Source: Parelaphostrongylus tenuis (lineage: Eukaryota > Nematoda > Chromadorea > Rhabditida > Metastrongylidae). Taken from it: a stretch of DNA of 64,000 nucleotides. The DNA is taken from positions 271,651-335,650 of the forward strand of contig JAHQIW010000191.1 of assembly GCA_019055375.1 (NCBI GenBank), in the 5' to 3' direction. Made by a program: the position numbers and the translations under genes. Of this stretch, positions 55,400 to 64,000 are shown piece after piece. Position 1 is the stretch's first letter. Each line of letters opens with the position of its first letter. Under the pieces are notes generated by a model, which was not told the DNA's origin, did no database searches, and was given only the letters and a program-made list of their open reading frames with translations.

Positions 55400-56080
55400 T
55401 TGGGGACAAGGCTTTTTTCGCCTCTTCCTCAGGCTTCCAGTTACCATTCGACAGCTTGGATTTTGACTACTCCTACAGCGTATCTGTTTCCTGAAAAGGC
55501 CTTTTGACTGCGCTGTAACGGCAGATAAAAAGCCAGTTTACACGCGCCACGCTTTATCGGCCTATTTTTGTCATTCATTTGAATATTTTTTGTTTGGTAG
55601 GATTTTCTAGATTTTTGTGTTAGTATTGTAGAGTAAACTGTATTCCATCGTTATATATGCACAGGCTTCTATTTTCACCTTACACTGCCATATAAACTCG
55701 CTACTAAGCATAGGACTAAGTGTGCGGAACTCAATTTTTTTTGCGCTTCCAGCGCTTTTTTTTTTTAAAGACATTTTGAAATACCAAACTTAGCCTGAGA
55801 ATCACCCAAATTTATGCTATCAAATGACTACTGAAAGTCTGTTAATGACCATACCGTAATCCTAGCTGTCTCGGTGTTGTTTGTCGCGAACATTGCGAAA
55901 TCTCATTCGCGCAGTCAGGTCGTCCATACACCCTAGCCAAACACAAACCGCGCCTAGTGTAAAACTCAATTTTACTTTCGCTGCCGCAGCGCACCAAAAA
56001 AGTTATTTCAGGAATCAAGCAAATTTTTAGAATCACCGAGTTTTAAGTTATTGAACGACCGTTAGAAATCAGAAAAAAGC
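55400..56080. repeat. Foldback-family-like fragments
   Basis: Scattered family blocks: CTTTTGACTGCGCTGTAACG, GAAACATTTTGAAA-type and CGCTGCCGCAGCGC. No complete hairpin. Confidence 0.4.
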
Positions 56081-56170
56081 GGAAAAGACATTGTTAAAAA
56101 AAGTTTGGAAAATGACGAGATAACGGAGTTGTACCTAGAAACGTATGAGGACTAAAAATAAATGTTTCAG

Positions 56171-56211
56171 CTCAAACCGCTGTATTGACTTCTCTTAACG
56201 ATAGTTTAAAT
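56171..56211 (+). CDS. Unidentified coiled-coil protein, 41-nt exon
   Basis: Between AATGTTTCAG and GTGAGT. Entering with phase 1 it reads A-QTAVLTSLNDSLN and leaves in phase 0, exactly what the neighbouring exons need. Confidence 0.55.
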
Positions 56212-56403
56212 GTGAGTTCTCCATTTTTATATATTCCCTCCACTTTTCTCCTTCACTTGTGGTTCCATACATGCTTTCGTGATCTTTGACTAGTGGATAC
56301 TGTGTCTGTGATAATCCTATGTTAGCCATTGTTAGTTTTTATGTTCACTTACTAATGCACTTCTTTTGCAATATGCTTATAAACAACCGGTTTCTAATTT
56401 CAG

Positions 56404-56466
56404 GAAGTAATTCTGAAAAAGGAAAAAATAATTGAAGCTCTAAGCAAAAGAATATCAGATTTCCAG
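56404..56466 (+). CDS. Unidentified coiled-coil protein, exon
   Basis: Between CTAATTTCAG and GTAAGC. Reads EVILKKEKIIEALSKRISDF plus Q, a heptad-like Leu/Ile pattern. Phase 0 on both sides. Confidence 0.65.
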
Positions 56467-56522
56467 GTAAGCTGTATCTTTTGTACTTGACAAAGGCTTC
56501 GAAGACAAAATCGTTCTTTCAG

Positions 56523-56567
56523 GATTCACTTTCCGTTTGTCAAGAGGCCGTCAAGAAGTATGTAGGT
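56523..56567 (+). CDS. Unidentified coiled-coil protein, exon
   Basis: Between GTTCTTTCAG and GTAAGT. Reads DSLSVCQEAVKKYVG, phase 0 on both sides. The frame stays open beyond the donor to a TGA near 56625, so a terminal exon reading through is possible. No further exon was found. Confidence 0.55.
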
Positions 56568-56785
56568 GTAAGTTGGTCGACTTATTTTCTTTTACAAATA
56601 AAATTTTTCAAACTCTACGATCCGTGAGTTTTTTTTATCTCGAGATGTAGGGATAGTTCGGTTTCATTTGAGATGTACTTTGTGCCATATGCTCGAAGAA
56701 ATGAAATAAGGTAGAAAAAAAAATATCAAAATAATACCATGGGACAGATGTTTGGTAATGTGGATAGTAGACGGAATCACAAATA

Positions 56786-56791
56786 TTTATT
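56786..56791 (-). promoter_or_regulatory. Poly(A) signal of the minus-strand gene
   Basis: AATAAA on the minus strand, 100 bases after the stop codon at 56891. Confidence 0.55.
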
Positions 56792-56890
56792 GAACTAGCC
56801 ATTGTATAAAAGTGTTGTAACACAGGGTTTTCTTCTGTAAGCTTACCCATTCCATCAACGATATACAAGAAGAGAGAAAATAGTCAAGAA

Positions 56891-57037
56891 TTAGGCGGTA
56901 CCATTGTATGAACTATACAGTGAAGACGAGTCATGATCCGAGAACGAATTAATGGTTGGCAAAGACCATGGTGCTGTACTGCCATAGCTTGGCATCAGTG
57001 CTGCCATCGTTGATGAACCGGCGTTTGCGTAGAGTGT
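56891..57037 (-). CDS. Unidentified minus-strand gene, last exon
   Basis: After GTTTTTAAG, reads TLYANAGSSTMAALMPSYGS then TAPWSLPTINSFSDHDSSSL, YSSYNGTA and TAA. Ser/Tyr/Pro-rich tail, as in the C-terminal regions of many transcription factors, but the family is not recognised. Phase 0 joins the exon at 58652-58756. Confidence 0.65.
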   Translation of the reverse strand, partial: TLYANAGSSTMAALMPSYGSTAPWSLPTINSFSDHDSSSLYSSYNGTA

Positions 57038-57268
57038 CTTAAAAACAGAAATAATAATTCCCAGGAGCGACTGTCTATTAACCTCGGCACGCTTCAATAT
57101 ATTTTTTTGCTCTCACAGCGCATCATGAAGACTTTTTTGAAAACCAAATTTAGCTTTGGAATTCACTAGGTTTGTGTTATTGATGGAATGGGTATCAGTA
57201 TGATCTGATGAAATACCTGGTTTTTTTCTTTAAGTCAGCACGGAGTGTTACATTAATCTTTATTTGAC

Positions 57269-57303
57269 AGCTAACGTTTCGGCAGTTCGCTTTCTTCAGA
57301 GCG
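57269..57303 (-). ncRNA. Hammerhead-like motif, left Penelope end
   Basis: The minus strand reads CGCT CTGAAGA AAGCGAACTGCC GAAAC GTT AGC. Helix I GCT/AGC, helix II weakened, no helix III loop. Confidence 0.6.
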
Positions 57304-58160
57304 TGGGAAGATCAAACTGTCCACAATCCAATCAGTCAAGCACCTCCATTACTCATTTAGAAAAAAAACACCAGACCTAGATTTCAATCGCATCAAGCAC
57401 AAAATATATTCTCAACATATTCACTGCTTTTTATATGTATTCCACTGAATGATTAAAGTGGAGACCACCGGAAGGAGATCACATAGGCTCGTAATGCACC
57501 TTACCCATCAAAACAACACTCTTATATACTGACTCATATCACGAGTGATAACGAGGCATTCCTCCCTGCGGTTTATAGTTGGATTGGTGGTGTTAAGCCA
57601 GGTGCTTCCAGAATTTTCCGCGCTGATGTTTTTTGTTCCTGCGCAAGGATGGTGACTTCGATCTCAAAATCAACTCCGTCGTGCTTTTGTGCCCTATGCA
57701 TTCCTAGCGTGATGTTCCGTCTATTAAGACGTCAGCTAGGTGTTCTTCTATGTGGGCATAGAGCGGCCTACCCGTTTCGCCAATATATTTATCGCTACAC
57801 GCTTTGCAAGAGATTAGGCTGTACCTACGCCCATGCAATCTTCACCTCTGCCGTTAGGACATATTTTACAATCTTTTATTATACAGCGCGGTCATATAAG
57901 CAGTTGCGAACTAGTTGGCGTCTTAGAGTATTCGGTGGTAATTCAATAATAGCCATCGATTGCTCTAAACCCGCTCTTTTCAAACAGCGTTTCATAACTG
58001 TACTAATCTCATTTCATAAGGACGGGAGGATGAAAAAGCGGTGAATATGTTGAGAGTTGATATTAAGCTTGATGCGACTGAAGTCTAGGTGTGGTGCTTT
58101 TTTCTAAAGGAGTAATTGAGATGTTTGAATGATTGGATTGCGGACGATTTGACCTTACCA

Positions 58161-58195
58161 GGCTCTGAAGATGGCGAACTGCCGAAACGTCAGCT
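58161..58195 (+). ncRNA. Hammerhead-like motif, right Penelope end
   Basis: Reads GGCT CTGAAGA TGGCGAACTGCC GAAAC GTC AGCT. Helix I GGCT/AGCT, helix II GGC/GCC with loop GAACT, GTC site directly after GAAAC. One extra base sits between the core and helix II. Best-preserved motif of this variant here. Confidence 0.7.
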
Positions 58196-58284
58196 ATCAA
58201 ATAAAGATCGATGTAACACGTCGTGTCTGGCTTAAAGAAGAAAATTAGAAATAATGATCTGAGAGTTTCCAAAGTTAAGCTACT

Positions 58285-58530
58285 AATCGACGTGGGGACG
58301 GGAAAGTGGTTAGTGATGTCCGGTACGGGTTTGGTCTCCCCAACACTCTCCGATAATCAACGAACTCCCGGACTGGCTGCCCACAAGGTCACAAGATCTG
58401 ACCAAAAGTATTCTGCGACGTTCATGAAGAAGACGAAATACCCAAGCAAGTGATAAATATGAGAAGACGAATCGATTACTAGAAGTAGTGGGATCCGCAC
58501 AATCAAATGTGAAAGCGTGTATATGATTTA
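58285..58530 (+). mobile_element. SINE-2 copy, old
   Basis: Blocks GTGGTTAGTGATG, CAACACTCTCC, GTTCATGAAGAAGACGAA and TAGTGGGATCCGCACA follow SINE-2 order. Confidence 0.6.
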
Positions 58531-58651
58531 AATCTATTATATAAATATAAGTGGAAAAAATCCGATGTACTTGAAAAGGAATTACAGTGTTTTATAATCT
58601 TTAACTTTCTTCTTCTACTGATATACATTGATTATCAGCCAAATTACCTAC

Positions 58652-58756
58652 CATATCCAAATTTTTGTTCGTTGAGGCCATATAGTGCTGTTCAACGTGT
58701 TGGACATCTGGTCCATTATTATTTGTTGGTTTAATGTCTATTGATGGCTTCGTTTC
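58652..58756 (-). CDS. Unidentified minus-strand gene, exon
   Basis: Between TTATTTAG and GTAGGT. Reads ETKPSIDIKPTNNNGPDVQH then VEQHYMASTNKNLDM, 35 codons, phase 0 on both sides. It joins TLYANAG of the last exon. Confidence 0.6.
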
Positions 58757-59736
58757 CTAAATAATAATAATATGCCGCTAATTCCGAAAACTAAATGGTT
58801 TTTCTCTGAATTTTTCAAGGAATTAGTACGCTGGTGCCTTTTTTATACACATGAGTTATGGTCCCTCAATTCGGCAGAGAGTTGTGAAGGGGGCTCTTTT
58901 GATGAATTAGAACTTTTCACAAAAGTGATAGTAATCATTCGAAGGCTCAAGTCTCAGAAACCTGCACGTACTTGTTTTGTAAAGACCTCTTTTAGCGTTG
59001 CAGCACTCAAAATAAGATTATGTTTCACACGTGCCGCCGCGTTTTTGTAAAAATCACACTTTATTTCGCTAGATAAAGCTTTCCAATTTATCAGTGACCT
59101 ATGAATAGCATAAAATTTTTGATGACTTCAGAAAGGTACATGTTTTCCGGAAAATCTTTTTGCAACCCTTTAACATTTATAATAATGTTTCCTCTCTTCC
59201 ATACTTTGAAAATTAATGGGGCCACATCTCTTTACAAGGGCCTACATATTGTTTATGGACATATAGGAAACTAAATTGTGATACTACGGACTTTATTAGC
59301 TAGTCCACACAGTAAGTGGCGTACTCTTCTTCTAGAGATTCCCCTCTGATTAAGAGATTCAAGAACAGTCACCGAGGATAGTATTCCACTTGTTCCAGCA
59401 GGAAAGAACGCGCTGTTGTAGGAGGGTAGAGGCTCTGAGTAGTTAAAGGGTGTCCAGTCTGATCGAATGATGACATTCCAACGGCAGAAAGATCCGATGG
59501 CATTTGATATGGCAGGCTCTGAAAGCGTATGTGATGTTTTAAGGAAGAGAAACGTTCACTACGAAGTATGCAAAAAAACAGCTCTTGTTTTTGTGGTGAC
59601 TAGTACCACGGCTACTCGATTGATGTTGAACAATAATGTGTGTTTGTTGAATCTGGAGAATTTTGTTCTTGTTGTTAATAGTAAAAGTTATGAATACAAT
59701 TCAGTATAGAATACAACTCATTAAATTAAAGTAGTA

Positions 59737-59945
59737 GCTGGCATTTCGCCGATATCACCTTCGTTAGAGCCTGGAAAAGTCAAAATGACTCGAGTTTGTG
59801 AGATGAATTTGTAGCCCCAACGAAAAAACACTATAAACAATTTTGATTCGCACTCCTTCTTGTGGTCCATTTTTGGATTCTTGGAATCTCTTCAAAAAGT
59901 TTCAAGAGTTTTTTGCGCAAATGTTTTGGATTTATTTACTGTATT
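59737..59945 (-). pseudogene. Penelope-like remnant (ORF end and 3' motif)
   Basis: On the minus strand NKSKTFAQKTLETF matches QESKTFTRKTLEAFW of the 48.5-kb copy. Downstream, GGCTCTAACGAAGGTG and CGGCGAAATGCCAGC are a decayed hammerhead-like motif at 59737-59771. Confidence 0.65.
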
Positions 59946-60751
59946 GAATTGTAGTAAGTATATTCTACTATTGACGGTCTCTCTTCTGCTCATCAAAGGA
60001 AAAGCTGAATGACCTTTCTTTCTACGCCGAGGTTGATGGACAGTATCTCCATAGAAGTGGAGGATTCGCAATGAGTCATTTGTTGTGAAATTAGTCTTTT
60101 CGATCGACTGGATCTTGTCGTTTGTTCTCTTTAGCAAAATTTACGGTTTACACTAGATTGGATCTTCCGTTATTCGTGAAGAATAAAACGGAAGTTTTGA
60201 AGGTGAAATGACTATTGCTAATTTTCATAGAAACCCAAGCAATGGTTTCCGATGCTCACTGTTGTTCAAGGACTTGTTTTTAGCCGAAACGTGGTTAGTT
60301 CCTCAGGAGCAAAGGCCCCCTTCCCTTCCGCTCACATCAGAATTCTCCTCACATCGCTCATGGAAAAATCAAAAACGCTCTTTGTTCAGACTGGGTCAAC
60401 ATAGGTCTGAGTGTCACTTAGTAAAGATGTAACAGTCAAAAGTTCAGTGGAAGCTATTCACATATTGGGCATATTATCAATGCTTATCTGTAATTTTCGT
60501 TTACTGGAACGATGATGGTTGTAAGAACCATATCGATACTAAACTCCCAGAAACTATCCAGAATCGATAGTTCAACCGCATGGCAAACATTTTTAGGATA
60601 TTGGAGGAACGTTACTGTGTACTTGAGTCACTTGTGAAAACTTCGTGTTTTTCTGAGTAGTAGGAGTAAATTTCCGTTTTTTGACTCACTGACTTTTCAA
60701 ATGTTAGACTGTTGCTTGAAACTTCAGAAATCTTTGCAGAATCTAGCTTAC
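59946..60751. other. No gene recognised
   Basis: Short open frames only; no splice chain or repeat identified. Confidence 0.35.
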
Positions 60752-60897
60752 TCCTCCCATTAACATCATATGCATAGGATCTAGAGCAGCAGCGCCGTGC
60801 ATTCGTGATAATTGCCATTGCCGTTAGATAAGACAGCTGATTGTTCTCAACCACTGAAGAAAACCTCGCAGCATAAGGTGGAGTACGCTTTATTCGT
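60752..60897 (-). CDS. Unidentified minus-strand gene, exon with probable frame errors
   Basis: Between TCTCTTTCAG and GTAAGC. The entry frame from the upstream exon reads RIKRTPPYAARFSSVVENN. The exit frame needed by the next exon reads MHGAAALDPMHMMLMGG. In between, a third frame gives EQSAVLSNGNGNYHE. Two one-base deletions, or one insertion, would reconcile them. The entry frame stays open throughout but leaves in the wrong phase. Confidence 0.45.
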
Positions 60898-61465
60898 CTG
60901 AAAGAGAATTTGTTTAGAGCAAGCAATGTAGGACTGAAAAAACAAAAAAAAGGCAATTTTATTCTTTGTCAATTTCTTAGCTACTGAAGAGTTCTGTGAT
61001 TCAATAACAGCCCTACCTTCGCTTATAATTTCCATTGTCAAACATAGGTGTACAATCTGCAGCCAATGTCCAGTAGTTTCCCTTACGATCGTTAGCATGG
61101 CTCATTCCATCACGCGCCTATTGAATCTTATTTATATTATAACTATGACAATTTACTACTTATTTTGAAGCAATATCATGTGATAGAGCTGAGTTTTCAA
61201 TACTATACATCAGACCTCAAAGTGATGCTGAAAGGCTACTCAGTTGTAGAGGCTTAGAAGGCTATGCGCCTGTGACTAATCGGTGTTTGCTATATGAACA
61301 TTATAATAAACCATAACCACAGGGAATGAGCAAGAACTCATATCTCATTCGTGAGATTATGGACACTATGGTATCCATAGCCATCTGGACCTTCCTCCAT
61401 CTTGTGTGCCGATTTCGGGTACGCACCATTTTTACGATGTAAACCTTTGCCTTTTGGAAGCCTAC

Positions 61466-61512
61466 TTTATGGCTTCAAATTTCTTGGCCTTGTTTCCCGT
61501 TCTTTCTGAGAA
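61466..61512 (-). CDS. Unidentified minus-strand gene, exon
   Basis: Between CATTTCCAG and GTAGGC. Reads FSERTGNKAKKFEAI plus two bases, basic and phase-compatible with KRIKRTPPYAARF of the next exon. Confidence 0.5.
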
Positions 61513-61805
61513 CTGGAAATGCAACAATATCTTCAGGAAACCCGGTTTACAGGGTCTTTCCTGATTACAGTTAACTAAATAAGCGGTGATTTTAGCTCAC
61601 AGAAATCGCGCTCCAGTGACACGCCCCAGTGGAGCGCCAATTACGCTGTGATTGGTTGGTTGTGAATGAAATACATTAGGCTGTTTTGAAATCAATGTCA
61701 TATTTGTAATTTGACTCTTCAATCGTCACATATCATCTAAGAGCTATTTTATGTACTTTGACTTCGTATTTCAATTATAATATAATTTTCCATGGCACAA
61801 AAAAC

Positions 61806-61864
61806 CGGTTCCAAGTTTGTTCGTGCCTCAGCATTCTGTGGTTGTACTTCACATCGTATTCCTG
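61806..61864 (-). CDS. Unidentified minus-strand gene, possible exon
   Basis: Between TTAAACAG and GTTTTT. Entering with phase 1 it reads GIRCEVQPQNAEARTNLEP and leaves in phase 0 into FSERTG. Supported only by splice sites and phase. Confidence 0.35.
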
Positions 61865-62099
61865 CTGTTTAAGATAAAATTAGGCAGTAAGTAGAAAGTT
61901 TGAAGTAGTTTGACAAAACTAGGAGTTAGACTTAGGTAGGAGGGAAAGAGGCGGGGTAGAGTTGAAAACAGCAGTTTCGATATATTCACTTAGGAAGTCA
62001 AAGTTCAACAATGTGTGACTGATTTGCCTCAAAACAATGATGAGATGTAAGATCGAGGATGTGATAATGAATGCACTATATTATTATTGGCTTGAGGAA

Positions 62100-62760
62100 T
62101 CGCATCGTGGTGAATTTGACGTTGAACGCTTTCTTATAATCAGATACACGGATAAACCGCTCCAGAACTTGCAGAAGAACTCGGTGTAAGTATCACAAAC
62201 TGTTTCGAAGCAGCCAAAAGTGATTTGAAGGGCATATAGGCTTGAAAAATGGGTGCTGCACCAACTGAATAGTAATCAGAGAAAATGCCGTTCTGCTTAT
62301 CTTCGATGCCTCTACACAACCAAGATGATCTTTTTCTCGGCTGTGTCCAACTCGGTCACTCTAAAACGTGGTAAATCGACTTTGCAATGTGAGGTCGAGT
62401 GTATCATGGTGAAGGGCGAGATTGAGTCGTTTCGGACTCTTCTCTCTGACTGCTGCAGCCAACTTGTGTAATTGGTCCTTGTAGATGTCGGCATTGATTG
62501 TCTGCTTGTTGTCGAGCAGTTGCCAAAACAGTATGCTTTGCCACTCTCAGAAAACCGGTAGTCTTTCGAGCATAGAACTTGGGCTTTGGTTGAGCTAGCG
62601 GATCTTTATCGCCAAGCAGTGAGCAGACGTGGCGCGTGTTGTTCTCGTACTGAGCCCAATACTTATCTCCAGTGATGATCGACTTGTGAAAGTTCTTCCG
62701 TGCGGTGGCAGCGAAGAATTTCGAAGATGTCACGCGTGCAGGCCGGTCATAACGGTCAAT
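62100..62760. pseudogene. Rearranged mariner transposase copy (two halves in opposite orientation)
   Basis: Plus strand 62160-62340: APELAEELGVSITN, then EKWVLHQLNSNQRKCRSAYL, the N-terminal DNA-binding half of a mariner transposase. Minus strand 62740-62330: FHKSIITGDKYWAQYENN, DPLAQPKPKFYARKTT, and after a shift INADIYKDQLHKLAAAV, the catalytic half that should follow. The halves meet near 62335, so the 3' half is inverted. Confidence 0.72.
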
Positions 62761-62859
62761 GCATGAGGTATCTATGGAGACATTACTTGGCGGTAGCCCA
62801 CTTCACTGAGATAGTGAGCTATGGTGCTACCTCCTCTTCCTCCTCCTCCACCTCCCTTC

Positions 62860-62873
<14 letters not shown>

Positions 62874-62892
<19 letters not shown>
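62874..62892. repeat. (CT)n microsatellite
   Basis: Pure CT repeat after a CCT-rich stretch. Confidence 0.9.
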
Positions 62893-62949
62893 GGCTAAAG
62901 CTACTAAAACATTCTTCTACATACCACAGCTTCTGGTAGTAGCCCGATT

Positions 62950-64000
62950 TGAAGTAGAGAAAAGACTAAATAAGTAGTGCGAAAAGGTGGGACACTCAGT
63001 ATAAGTTGAATTTGCCCTTAACTTCCGAAGCTAATGTATTGCCCTATCTATCTGTACGTTGCAGTCAAACGCGTGAAGAATCAAATGGAATTCATATATG
63101 TGGTGGATAAACTTATAAACGAGATTTGTTTGTCAAGAAATGTTCTCATCTTGGCGGAAAGCTGTAGAATACTGAGTGATCAAAAGCAGACGAGTACACC
63201 ACTTTTTCCGTGAGTGCGCTCAAAAGAACACTCTATTTTTCAAGCCAGTATTTGACGTAACATGTGATGAACTGCAATATTCTATTACCAATTTCGATGG
63301 AATGTTATTTGCTTTCGATTTACATCAAGCTATGAAAATTAGAGATTTCAAAAAAGTATATCACTTTGATAGCCAACAGAACTCTAAAGAGATTTCTGAG
63401 AAGGGAAAATTCGTTAGACCCAAAATTCCACTGTTAAGCAATATCATTTATTTGAAAATGAAAGGAGATCTGGGGTAGGTTTGTAATTATTGATTAGGGA
63501 TGGACAGGAAGATTGTTACCTGTTTTTAAAACACGCTGAAAGAAATTGAGCGAAACTGCAAAAAAAATTTCAGCATTGCCTGTTGGCCGCTTCATCGTTC
63601 GGGAGTTATACCAATAGTCCCTAGCAAACAGCCCCAAGTAGCATATTTGGATTGCAATTTTTTTACTCTCTGATTTTTGAGCTTCAAAGCTTCCCTCTCA
63701 GTTGCTGTCAGGATTGGTATGAACATCTAATGCTTACTGATACTTTTCTATAACTGTTAGCAATGTATCGACAAACGGAGTTTTGGCAACTTGTGAACAT
63801 GGTAAATACAAAAACGACTTCTCTAGACTTTCAACATTTCAAAACTTATTTCCTTCAAAACAATGAGACATAGTTTTGAAAATTCTCAAGAGCACCGATT
63901 TCGACGACTACAGAATAAATGATGAATCACTAGAATATGATTCAAAGTTCGATACGATGCAACACTTCGTTTGGAAAGAGATATAATGTAATAGACCACC
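62950..64000. other. No gene firmly recognised; one 100-codon open frame
   Basis: The plus strand 63176-63478 is open (DVTCDELQYSITNFDGML, then FDSQQNSKEISEKGKF) with protein-like composition, but there is no homology I recognise and no clear splice context. The rest shows nothing identifiable. Confidence 0.25.

Larger units (their letters stand above)
57235..58215 (-). mobile_element. Penelope-like element, decayed, between inverted ends
   Basis: The minus strand from about 57960 to 57720 reads TLRRQLVRNCLYDR, then after a frame change HGRRYSLISCKACSDKYIGE and TGRPLYAHIEEHL, a GIY-YIG domain with frameshifts. The left end (57235-57430, minus) and right end (58030-58215, plus) are copies of the same roughly 190-bp segment in opposite orientation. 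Each ends in a hammerhead-like motif. It lies in an intron of the minus-strand gene. Confidence 0.85.

Noticed and set aside
57649..58044. 131-codon plus-strand open frame
   Set aside because: It is antisense to the decayed Penelope endonuclease; the meaningful residues (YIGETGRPL) read on the minus strand.

Overview
The window looks like nuclear DNA of a parasitic clade V (strongylid, probably hookworm-like) nematode. It is AT-rich, with small exons, nematode-style TTTCAG acceptors and large repeat-filled introns. The transposon set is RTE-clade LINEs, mariners, Penelope-like elements, tRNA-derived SINEs and long foldback elements. There is no operon of prokaryotic type and no phage or CRISPR. 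The species assignment is inferred from gene and repeat character only.

Host genes rebuilt by splicing: (1) an Rbx2/RNF7-type RING protein on the minus strand (exons 11938-12072 and 7818-8060, one 3.9-kb intron). (2) RNA polymerase subunit Rpb12 on the plus strand (14342-14417, 14612-14704, 16625-16647), whose second intron carries a SINE, a foldback element and a hammerhead-bearing repeat. (3) The CCR4-NOT subunit CNOT2/NTL-2 on the minus strand, nine exons recognised between 29382 and 18059. (4) An unidentified coiled-coil protein on the plus strand (50894-56567), whose exons join in consistent phase. (5) An unidentified minus-strand gene (61864-56891) that ends opposite it. Exons of genes 4 and 5 are inferred from splice sites and phase, not homology.

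Repeats by region: 1-2475 is the 3' part of an RTE LINE with a near-complete ORF, tail-to-tail with a SINE. 3.8-4.7 kb is a second, decayed RTE. 8.5-9.9 kb holds two internally deleted mariner derivatives inside the Rbx2 intron. 13.0-13.8, 15.3-15.9, 28.7-29.1, 36.3-36.8 and 54.0-54.9 kb are long foldback hairpins. 32-34.8 kb is a dense block of SINEs, a mariner deletion derivative and (TA)n tracts. 39.6-40.6 kb is a roughly 60-bp minisatellite. 40.86-46.1 kb is a tandem duplication whose left unit contains a nested stack of insertions absent from the right unit. 47.2-49.1, 51.9-52.1, 57.2-58.2 and 59.7-59.9 kb are Penelope-like (GIY-YIG) remnants.

The most interesting system is a set of hammerhead ribozyme motifs, several with all three helices or a complete conserved core. 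They sit in short dispersed repeats that repeatedly occur as head-to-head inverted pairs. Penelope-like copies nearby carry hammerhead-like motifs lacking a helix III loop. Three families of tRNA-derived SINEs with recognisable Pol III boxes are also present. Several single-base defects in conserved exons suggest either assembly indels or real lesions.
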